Assembly (NCBI GenBank): GCA_900544965.1
Contig: UQXE01000037.1
Coordinates: 1 to 15,872, forward strand
Direction of reading: 5' to 3'
Length of the DNA stretch: 15,872 nt
From: an uncultured Eubacteriales bacterium
GTDB lineage: Bacteria > Bacillota > Clostridia > Christensenellales > CAG-138
A model generated the notes under the pieces. That model had not been told where the DNA came from and ran no database searches. It saw nothing but the letters and a program-made list of their open reading frames with translations. The translations under genes and the position numbers were made by a program. Positions 7,026 through 13,669 of the stretch are shown piece by piece (the stretch's first letter is position 1; each line of letters begins with the position of its first letter).

Positions 7026-7775
7026 ATGAATCTTGATAAGATTATAGCCGTACGCACCGCAAAAACGGTCTACCGCGACGGGGATAAGACCATAAAGGTG
7101 TTCAATGAAAACTATTCGGCCGCGGACGTGCTGAGCGAGGCGCTTAACCTGGCCAGGGTTTATGAAACCGGCCTTAAGGCGCCTAAGCTGTTAGAGGTTA
7201 CAAAGGTCGGCGGTAAGTGGGCCATAGTTACAGAATATATAGAAGGCAAGACGCTTTCCCAGTTAATGGAGGAGCATCCGGAGCTGTATGACGAATATAT
7301 GGACAGGTTCGTGGATATCCAGATCGGCATGCTGTCGCATACGGCGCCCGCGCTTACAAAGCTTACGGACAAGATGCACAGAAAGATATGCGAATCCGGC
7401 CTTGACGCCACGGCGAGATATGACCTGCATACCAGGCTTGACAGCCTGCCCAAGCAGAAAAAGCTCTGCCACGGCGATTATAACCCAAGCAACGTAATAA
7501 TAAATGAAAGCGGAGACGCCTATATAATCGACTGGTCGCACGCGACTCAGGGCAGCGCCGGGGCCGACGCGGCAAGAACGTACCTGCTGTTCTGGCTGTC
7601 GGGCGATATAAAGGGCGCGGAGCTATATATGAAGCTGTTTTGCAAAAAGACCGACACGGCCAGGCAGTACGTGGAAAAATGGATTGCAATCGTGTCCGCG
7701 TCCCAGCTTGGCAAGGGAAGGCCGCAGGAGCGCGAATTCCTGCTTCACTGGGCCAACGTGGTCGACTATCAATGA
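7026..7775 (+). CDS. APH-fold phosphotransferase (small-molecule or protein kinase)
   Basis: This 249-residue protein has the aminoglycoside phosphotransferase/choline kinase fold. The N-lobe has a candidate ATP-binding lysine (K24 in KTIKVF) and a helix glutamate (E38), and the hinge region is around VTEYIEGKTL (68-77). The catalytic loop is HGDYNPSN (149-156) with D151 as the base and N156 as metal ligand, followed by the metal-binding D169 in IIDWSHA. All key residues are present, so it is probably active. It starts 2 bases after adhE, with AAGGAGG at 7012-7018. The substrate is unknown. Antibiotic phosphorylation is unlikely in this setting; placement between adhE and a sensory hydrogenase/phosphatase pair suggests phosphorylation of a metabolite or a partner protein. 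Confidence 0.8.
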   Translation: MNLDKIIAVRTAKTVYRDGDKTIKVFNENYSAADVLSEALNLARVYETGLKAPKLLEVTKVGGKWAIVTEYIEGKTLSQLMEEHPELYDEYMDRFVDIQIGMLSHTAPALTKLTDKMHRKICESGLDATARYDLHTRLDSLPKQKKLCHGDYNPSNVIINESGDAYIIDWSHATQGSAGADAARTYLLFWLSGDIKGAELYMKLFCKKTDTARQYVEKWIAIVSASQLGKGRPQEREFLLHWANVVDYQ

Positions 7776-7797
7776 CAATGGATGGAGGGGTAAATTT

Positions 7798-8037
7798 ATG
7801 AAGGTCACGGTATGTATTGGCAGCTCATGTCATTTAAAGGGCTCAAGGCAGATAGTGGAGCAGCTCCAGAGCCTGATTGCGCAAAAGGGGCTTCAGGACA
7901 GCGTGGAGCTGTGCGGCGCGTTTTGCATGGGCAACTGCACAAAGGGCGTATGCGTAAAGATCGATGAAGAGCTGTTTTCGCTCAAGCCGGAGAACACCAG
8001 GGAATTCTTTGAAAACGAGATAGTCGGGAGGCTGTAG
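7798..8037 (+). CDS. Small thioredoxin-like [2Fe-2S] protein, copy 1
   Basis: This 79-residue protein is a stand-alone thioredoxin-like ferredoxin domain, related to the C-terminal part of NuoE/HydC and the N-terminus of HydB. The cluster ligands should be C6 and C11 (CIGSSC) and C43 and C47 (CMGNC). Two more cysteines, C39 and C52, lie close by and are absent from the paralogue at 15365-15616. The start at 7798 was chosen because GGAGGGG (7784-7790) lies 7 bases upstream and the protein then begins like its paralogue; a longer in-frame start would overlap the kinase gene. It probably carries electrons for a hydrogenase or other oxidoreductase, perhaps as a HydD-like subunit, but its partner is not evident. 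Confidence 0.85.
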   Translation: MKVTVCIGSSCHLKGSRQIVEQLQSLIAQKGLQDSVELCGAFCMGNCTKGVCVKIDEELFSLKPENTREFFENEIVGRL

Positions 8038-8040
8038 GTC

Positions 8041-8436
8041 ATGGAAGGCATAAGAGTTGGCGTCAGGGGAGAGGCCGTTACAAGGGTCGATGCTTCCAAC
8101 TTGGCTAAAACCCTGGGCAGCGGCGGGCTTGAGGTGTTTTCCACGCCGTCGCTTATAACGCTCATGGAGCGCGCGGCGCTTGAGAGCGTAAGCCCGTATC
8201 TTTCCGAGGGGACGAGCACCGTAGGCACGCTTGTAAACGTCAGGCACCTTGCCGCGTCCGTGGAGGGGGCGGTGATCAGGTGCGAAAGCGAGCTTACGGG
8301 CGTGGACCGAAGGCGGCTTACGTTCAGCGTAAGAGCTTATGACGGAAAAACGCTTGTGGGAGAGGGCATACACGAGCGGTTCGTTATAAACGACAGGATA
8401 TTCATGGAAAAAGCGCGCGCGGGAAGGGAGGATTGA
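8041..8436 (+). CDS. FlK-like hotdog-fold acyl-CoA thioesterase
   Basis: This 131-residue protein resembles the fluoroacetyl-CoA thioesterase FlK family of single hotdog-domain enzymes. The Thr/Glu/His set used by FlK can be aligned: T35 and E43 in FSTPSLITLMERA and H69 in VNVRHLAA; the downstream GIHERFVI also matches the family. Family members hydrolyse, or are proposed to hydrolyse, small acyl-CoA esters. It starts 3 bases after the small [2Fe-2S] gene with GGGAGG just upstream, and ends 4 bases before the sensory hydrogenase, so it is tightly embedded in the operon. There is no sign of fluoroacetate metabolism here. A housekeeping role such as relieving acyl-CoA build-up next to AdhE, or a binding role, is inference. 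Confidence 0.8.
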   Translation: MEGIRVGVRGEAVTRVDASNLAKTLGSGGLEVFSTPSLITLMERAALESVSPYLSEGTSTVGTLVNVRHLAASVEGAVIRCESELTGVDRRRLTFSVRAYDGKTLVGEGIHERFVINDRIFMEKARAGRED

Positions 8437-8440
8437 CCGC

Positions 8441-10117
8441 ATGCAGGATTATTTAAAGCTTAAAAAGGCCAACTGCAAAAACTGCTATAAATGCATCAGG
8501 CACTGTCCTGTAAAATCCATCAGGTTCAGCGACCATCAGGCCAACATTGTAAACGACGAGTGCGTTCTGTGCGGCCAGTGCTTTGTGGCGTGCCCGCAAA
8601 ACGCAAAGGAGATAAGAAACGACGTCGCGTCCGCAAAGGCCCTGATAGCTGGGGAAAGCCCTGTATACGCGAGCATCGCGCCATCGTTTGTGGCAAATTA
8701 CGACGGCGTTACGATAAAGTCCATGGACAGGGCGCTGAAGCGGCTTGGGTTTGCGGGGGCCGAGGAGACGGCGGTAGGCGCTACGATAGTAAAGCGCCAG
8801 TACGACCTGATGGCAAACATGGCTGAGCAGGACGTTATCATATCATCGTGCTGCTCAACCATAAACCTTTTGATACAAAAGCATTACCCGCAGGCGCTTC
8901 CATACCTTGCGCATGTGATATCGCCCATGCAGGCCCACTGCAAGGCTATAAAGCGCGCCCACGAAGGCGCGAAAACCGTATTCATAGGCCCGTGCATTTC
9001 AAAAAAGGCTGAAGCGGAGAACTACGCGGGCATAGTGGACTGCGCGCTTACCTTTGAGGAGCTGTCGGCCTGGCTCAATGACGAAGGAGTGGAACTCGAA
9101 CATATCGCGGACGAAAACCAGGAGAGCCGCGCCAGGCTATTCCCAACCTCAGGAGGGATTCTCCGCACCATGGCGGCGGATAATCCGGAATATACGTATC
9201 TGGCAATCGATGGCATGGAAAACTGCATAAACGCCATAAACGACATAGTCGAAGGCAGGCTTACAAAGTGCTTTATCGAGATGTCGGCGTGCGCGGGAAG
9301 CTGCATAGGCGGGCCGGCCATGGACAAAAACCATCGGCTTCCGGTGAGGGACTATATCGCCGTCAACAGCTATGCGGGCAAAAAGGATTTTGACGTGGAG
9401 GAGCTGTCCCATGACGAGCTGAAAAAGGATATGCCCGCCCTCATGGCGCGGCATGTCATGCCCGGCGGCGCCGCGATTGAGGAGGTGCTAAAAAAGATGG
9501 GCAAGACAAAGCCCGAGCATGAACTCAACTGCGGAAGCTGCGGCTACAACACCTGCAGGGAGAAGGCGGTCGCTGTAATACAGGGCAAGGCCGACCTTAC
9601 GATGTGCCTGCCGTATCTGAAGGAAAAGGCCGAGTCGTTTTCAGACAACATCATCAAAAACACGCCCAACGCCGTGATAGTTTTGAACGAAGCCTTCGAG
9701 GTCCAGCAGATAAACGCCTCGGCGTGCGAACTTATGAACATAACGGACCAGGGCAATATACTGGGCGACCAGGTGGTGCGCGTACTGGACCCGATTGTGT
9801 TCTTTGAGGTAATGGATAAGGGTGAAGACATCTATAACAGGCCGGTTTACCTGGCCGAATATAAGAAGTATGTGGAGCAGACCGTAATCTATGACAAGGG
9901 GTTCCATATTATCATCTGCATAATGCGCGACGTAACGCAGGAGCAAAAGCAGCGCGCCGAAAAGGAGGCGCTAAGCCGCACCACCATGGAGATAACCGAC
10001 AAGGTCATAGAAAAGCAGATGCGCGCTGTTCAGGAAATCGCTTCGCTTCTGGGCGAAACCACGGCCGAGACAAAGGTTGCCCTTACAAAGCTCAAGGAGT
10101 CGCTTTCAAATGAATGA
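8441..10117 (+). CDS. Sensory-type (group C) [FeFe]-hydrogenase with PAS domain, HydS-like
   Basis: This 558-residue protein starts with a 2[4Fe-4S] ferredoxin domain (C12, C15, C18, C22; C41, C44, C47, C51). The hydrogenase H-domain (about 65-345) keeps the H-cluster cysteines C138 (in SSCCST), C185 (in GPCISKK), C284 and C288 (in SACAGSC), but departs from catalytic HydA: Gly183 and Ser282 replace the two conserved methionines, and the TSCCPxW motif is degenerate. A four-cysteine Fe-S domain follows (C364, C367, C372, C389), then a PAS domain (about 395-500) and a helical, probably coiled-coil tail (500-558). These are hallmarks of putative H2-sensing hydrogenases rather than bulk H2 producers. 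It is cytosolic, with no signal peptide. Its last 8 bases overlap the phosphatase start, pointing to a shared signalling task. Confidence 0.9.
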   Translation: MQDYLKLKKANCKNCYKCIRHCPVKSIRFSDHQANIVNDECVLCGQCFVACPQNAKEIRNDVASAKALIAGESPVYASIAPSFVANYDGVTIKSMDRALKRLGFAGAEETAVGATIVKRQYDLMANMAEQDVIISSCCSTINLLIQKHYPQALPYLAHVISPMQAHCKAIKRAHEGAKTVFIGPCISKKAEAENYAGIVDCALTFEELSAWLNDEGVELEHIADENQESRARLFPTSGGILRTMAADNPEYTYLAIDGMENCINAINDIVEGRLTKCFIEMSACAGSCIGGPAMDKNHRLPVRDYIAVNSYAGKKDFDVEELSHDELKKDMPALMARHVMPGGAAIEEVLKKMGKTKPEHELNCGSCGYNTCREKAVAVIQGKADLTMCLPYLKEKAESFSDNIIKNTPNAVIVLNEAFEVQQINASACELMNITDQGNILGDQVVRVLDPIVFFEVMDKGEDIYNRPVYLAEYKKYVEQTVIYDKGFHIIICIMRDVTQEQKQRAEKEALSRTTMEITDKVIEKQMRAVQEIASLLGETTAETKVALTKLKESLSNE

Positions 10118-11285
10118 CCTGTGCACGGACGTAGGCTATGTAAGCGTAAACAAGTACGGCGAACAGCTGTGCGGGGATCATGTCGAAATCGCGGAACAGG
10201 GGGAGGGGGCTACCGTGTCCGTACTGGCCGACGGACTGGGCAGCGGTGTAAAGGCAAACATATTGTCCACCCTGACCTCCAAGATAATTTCAACGATGAT
10301 GGCAAACGCCCTTACGATTGAGGACTGCGTATCCACTATAGCGGCCACGCTGCCGGTGTGCGCTGTAAGGCAGATAGCGTACTCAACCTTTACGATTATA
10401 AGGATTTCAGGCAATTTTGAGGCCGAGATAATCCAGTACGACAACCCGCATGTGATCATGCTCAGGGACGGGAAGAACTATGCCTATCCCGAAACGAGCG
10501 AAAACATAGACGGAAAAACGATATATAAATCAAAGATCAAGCTCAGGGAGGACGACACCCTCATCGCCATGAGCGACGGCGCGATACACGCGGGAGTGGG
10601 GCAGACGCTTAACTTTGGCTGGCAGCGGGAAGATATAATAGGTTTTATGGAAACCATGTACGACAGCGAGTATACCGCGAAAACGCTCAGCTCCATGCTG
10701 GTTCAGCAATGCAGCGACCTGTACGGGGGAAGGCCCGGGGACGACACCACCGTATGCACTGTAAAGATTCGAAGGCGAAAGCCCGTAAACCTTATGATCG
10801 GCCCTCCGTCCGACCCCGACGACCTCAACAAGATGATGTCGCTTTTCTTCTCAAAGGAGGGCAAACATATAGTATGCGGGGGCACCACGTCCACCCTGGC
10901 GGCTGAGTTTCTGCATAAAACGCTTGACGCCGGCATGCCGGTATACGTTGATCCGGACATACCGCCGATTGCCGCGATAGAGGGAGTGGACCTGGTTACA
11001 GAGGGCGTTATAACGATAAACAGGGTGCTGGACTATGCCAGGGACTATCTTGAAAGCAACCGCAGGTATACGGACTGGAGCTATAAAAAGGACGGGGCGT
11101 CCATGATAGCCAGGCTGCTGTTTGAGGAGGCTACCGACATCAACTTTTATGTAGGAAAGGCCGTTAATCCGGCCCATCAGAACCCGAACCTTCCGATTGG
11201 GTTCAGCATCAAGATGCGTCTGGTGGAGGAACTTGCCGCCTGTCTCAAGAGGATGGGCAAGAGGATAAAGGTAAGCTATTTTTAA
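10110..11285 (+). CDS. SpoIIE/PP2C-type protein phosphatase with extra C-terminal domain
   Basis: This 391-residue protein has a PP2C-like SpoIIE phosphatase domain (about 1-222), with metal-binding aspartates in LADGLGSG (D41), AMSDGAIHAG (D156) and GDDTT (D211, D212). These enzymes remove phosphate from Ser/Thr residues. Residues about 225-391 form an additional domain with a CGGTTS motif (256-261), which I do not recognise. ATG at 10110 was chosen over an earlier in-frame ATG at 10077 because AAGGAG (10094-10099) lies 10 bases upstream and the PP2C domain then begins at once; it overlaps the hydrogenase stop by 8 bases. The coupling suggests the sensor controls this phosphatase. No RsbW-like kinase or anti-anti-sigma gene is nearby, so the target is unknown. 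Confidence 0.87.
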   Translation: MNDLCTDVGYVSVNKYGEQLCGDHVEIAEQGEGATVSVLADGLGSGVKANILSTLTSKIISTMMANALTIEDCVSTIAATLPVCAVRQIAYSTFTIIRISGNFEAEIIQYDNPHVIMLRDGKNYAYPETSENIDGKTIYKSKIKLREDDTLIAMSDGAIHAGVGQTLNFGWQREDIIGFMETMYDSEYTAKTLSSMLVQQCSDLYGGRPGDDTTVCTVKIRRRKPVNLMIGPPSDPDDLNKMMSLFFSKEGKHIVCGGTTSTLAAEFLHKTLDAGMPVYVDPDIPPIAAIEGVDLVTEGVITINRVLDYARDYLESNRRYTDWSYKKDGASMIARLLFEEATDINFYVGKAVNPAHQNPNLPIGFSIKMRLVEELAACLKRMGKRIKVSYF

Positions 11286-11312
11286 AGAACAACGGTTTGA
11301 AAGGAGACGCCT

Positions 11313-11789
11313 ATGAACGAAGCGTTTGATTATACGGCCATCGATGAGATCATCGGCAGGGCTGGCTGCAGCCCCAGCGCTGTAATTGCGATATTGCAGG
11401 GCATTCAGGAGCGGTACAGATATCTGCCCAGGGAGACCTTTTCTTATCTTTCAAAACGGCTGGGCGTAAGCCAGGCCAGTATATATAGTGTGGCCACGTT
11501 TTATGAAAATTTTTCGCTCAATCCCAAGGGAAAATTTGTAATCAAGGTCTGCGACGGCACAGCCTGCCATGTCAGGAAATCCATTCCGATCCTTGAGCGG
11601 CTGCGCAAGGAACTGGGCCTGTCAGAGGATAAGCCGACTACGGACGACATGGGATTCACAGTTGAAACCGTTTCATGCCTGGGCGCGTGCGGGCTTGCGC
11701 CGGTGCTTACGGTGAACGACAAGGTTTATCCGGCCATGACTCCGGATAAGGCCGCGGCGCTGATAGAGGAACTGAGGGAGGAACTGTAG
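11313..11789 (+). CDS. hydC: NAD-linked [FeFe]-hydrogenase subunit HydC (NuoE-like)
   Basis: This 158-residue protein is of the NuoE/24-kDa family. A helical N-terminal part (about 1-75, with LPRETFSYLSKRLGVS) precedes a thioredoxin-like [2Fe-2S] domain with C80, C85, C122 and C126 (motifs CDGTAC and CLGAC). In trimeric hydrogenases it joins HydB in the NADH module and holds a [2Fe-2S] cluster near the flavin. AAGGAG (11301-11306) precedes the start by 6 bases, and hydB follows one base after its stop. Length and motifs are normal. Confidence 0.93.
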   Translation: MNEAFDYTAIDEIIGRAGCSPSAVIAILQGIQERYRYLPRETFSYLSKRLGVSQASIYSVATFYENFSLNPKGKFVIKVCDGTACHVRKSIPILERLRKELGLSEDKPTTDDMGFTVETVSCLGACGLAPVLTVNDKVYPAMTPDKAAALIEELREEL

Positions 11790-11790
11790 T

Positions 11791-13665
11791 ATGCTCAAGT
11801 GCAGAGAAGACCTTAAAGCGCTCCGCGCAATCTATAAAAACTCCATTTGCGCGGAAAAAAAGAAGATACTGGTATGCGCCGGCACCGGCTGCATCTCAAG
11901 CGGCTCTTTGGAGATATACGGCCTGCTTAAATCTATAATGGAGGAGCGCGGCGTAAACTGCGAGGTGGAGCTTAAGGAGGAGCCGCACGAGGGCGCGGTG
12001 GGCCTGAAAAAGAGCGGATGCCACGGCTTTTGCGAGATGGGGCCGCTTGTAAGGATAGAGCCCTACGGCTATCTGTATACAAAGGTAAAGCCAGCGGACT
12101 GCGAGGAGATCGTGGAGAAGACCGTTATGCGCGGCGAGCATATAGAGCGGCTTGCATACAAGAAAAACGGCGTGGTATTTAAAAAGCAGGAGGAAATACC
12201 GTTTTACAAAAAGCAGACCAGGCTGGTTCTTGAGCACTGCGGCCATATAGACGCGACTTCGATTAAGGAATATCTGGGCATCGGCGGCTACGCGGCGTTT
12301 GAAAAGGCGCTGTTTGATATGAGCGCGGACGAGATCATAGACGAGATAACCGAGGCCAACCTCAGGGGACGGGGCGGCGGAGGCTTTCCCACGGGCAGAA
12401 AGTGGGCCCAGGTAAAGCGCCAGAAGGCCGAGCAAAAGTATATCGTCTGCAACGGCGACGAGGGCGATCCAGGGGCGTTCATGGACAGGAGCATAATGGA
12501 GGGAGACCCTCACAAGATGCTTGAGGGCATGATGATAGCGGGCGCGGCGTGCGGCGCGTCCGAAGGCTATATATATGTCCGGGCCGAATACCCAATGGCC
12601 GTGAGCCGGCTTAAAAACGCCATCGAACAGGCAAACGCCCTGGGGCTCCTGGGCGACGACATACTCGGCTCCGGCTTCAGCTTCAGGATTCATATAAACC
12701 GCGGGGCGGGCGCGTTCGTATGCGGCGAAGGCAGCGCGCTCACCGCGTCGATTGAAGGCAAGCGGGGCATGCCCAGGGTAAAACCGCCGCGTACGGTTGA
12801 GCATGGGCTTTTCAATATGCCCACGGTTTTGAACAATGTTGAAACCTTCGCCAACGTGCCGCTGATAATATGCAACGGGGCAAAGTGGTACAGGGGCATA
12901 GGTCCTGAAAACAGCCCCGGTACAAAGGCGTTTGCGCTTACTGGCAACATAGAGAACACCGGCCTTATAGAGGTGCCGATGGGGACGGCCCTGCGCGAGG
13001 TGATCTTCGACGTAGGCGGCGGAATGCGCGGAGGCGGGGAATTCAAGGCCGTGCAGATCGGGGGGCCGTCCGGCGGCTGCCTTACCAGCGAGCACCTGGA
13101 CCTTCCCCTTGATTTTGACTCCCTGAAAAAGGCGGGCGCCATGATAGGCTCGGGCGGGCTGGTCGTAATGGACGACAGGACCTGCATGGTAGAGGTAGCG
13201 CGCTTTTTCATGAATTTTACCCAGAACGAGTCGTGCGGCAAATGCGTGCCGTGCCGCGAAGGCACCAAGCGCATGCTTGAGATACTTGAGCGTATCGTGG
13301 GCGGCAGCGGTCAGGACGGCGATATAGAGCTGCTGCTTGAGCTTGCGGACACGATTTCAGCCACCGCGCTGTGCGGACTGGGAAAAACGGCGGCATTCCC
13401 GGTTGTAAGCACCATCAAAAGCTTCAGGGACGAGTATGAGGCGCATATATATGACAAGCGATGTCCGGCCGGCAGCTGCCAGAAGCTGAAGCGTATCAGC
13501 ATCGACGCGGACCTGTGCAGGGGGTGTTCGAAGTGCTCAAGGATATGTCCGGCGGGCGCGATATCGGGCAGGGTAAAGGAGCCGTACAGTATTGATGAGA
13601 TAAAATGCGTAAAGTGCGGAGCGTGCGTTGACGCGTGCCCGTTCAACGCGATCAAGGAGGGTTAA
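11791..13665 (+). CDS. hydB: NAD-linked [FeFe]-hydrogenase flavoprotein subunit HydB (NuoF-like)
   Basis: This 624-residue protein holds the NADH/FMN site of the hydrogenase. Domains in order are an N-terminal thioredoxin-like [2Fe-2S] domain (C29, C34, C77, C81), a NuoF core with the glycine-rich GRGGGGFPTG (193-202) and NGDEGDPGAF (221-230), a [4Fe-4S] site (C482, C485, C488, C528), and a C-terminal 2[4Fe-4S] ferredoxin domain (C576, C579, C582, C586; C606, C609, C612, C616). This is the layout of HydB in electron-bifurcating trimeric hydrogenases, where NADH and reduced ferredoxin jointly drive H2 formation. Whether this enzyme truly bifurcates, or is only NADH-dependent, cannot be read from motifs alone. 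hydA starts 4 bases downstream. Confidence 0.94.
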   Translation: MLKCREDLKALRAIYKNSICAEKKKILVCAGTGCISSGSLEIYGLLKSIMEERGVNCEVELKEEPHEGAVGLKKSGCHGFCEMGPLVRIEPYGYLYTKVKPADCEEIVEKTVMRGEHIERLAYKKNGVVFKKQEEIPFYKKQTRLVLEHCGHIDATSIKEYLGIGGYAAFEKALFDMSADEIIDEITEANLRGRGGGGFPTGRKWAQVKRQKAEQKYIVCNGDEGDPGAFMDRSIMEGDPHKMLEGMMIAGAACGASEGYIYVRAEYPMAVSRLKNAIEQANALGLLGDDILGSGFSFRIHINRGAGAFVCGEGSALTASIEGKRGMPRVKPPRTVEHGLFNMPTVLNNVETFANVPLIICNGAKWYRGIGPENSPGTKAFALTGNIENTGLIEVPMGTALREVIFDVGGGMRGGGEFKAVQIGGPSGGCLTSEHLDLPLDFDSLKKAGAMIGSGGLVVMDDRTCMVEVARFFMNFTQNESCGKCVPCREGTKRMLEILERIVGGSGQDGDIELLLELADTISATALCGLGKTAAFPVVSTIKSFRDEYEAHIYDKRCPAGSCQKLKRISIDADLCRGCSKCSRICPAGAISGRVKEPYSIDEIKCVKCGACVDACPFNAIKEG

Positions 13666-13669
13666 GGCG

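Noticed and set aside
7026..7775. Aminoglycoside resistance gene
   Set aside because: Only the general kinase fold is shared; the gene is locked into a fermentation operon and there is no mobile-element context.
10077..10109. Longer N-terminus for the phosphatase
   Set aside because: The extra 11 residues overlap the hydrogenase gene and lack a good ribosome binding site; ATG 10110 has AAGGAG upstream and the typical overlapping stop/start.
11896..13095. Reverse-strand open frame of about 399 codons opposite hydB
   Set aside because: It lies wholly within the strongly supported hydB gene, has no recognisable domain or ribosome binding site, and is expected as a shadow in GC-rich coding sequence.
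13628..13669. Longer N-terminus for HydA
   Set aside because: The added residues are arginine-rich read-through of the hydB ferredoxin domain in another frame; ATG 13670 has AAGGAGG at the right distance.
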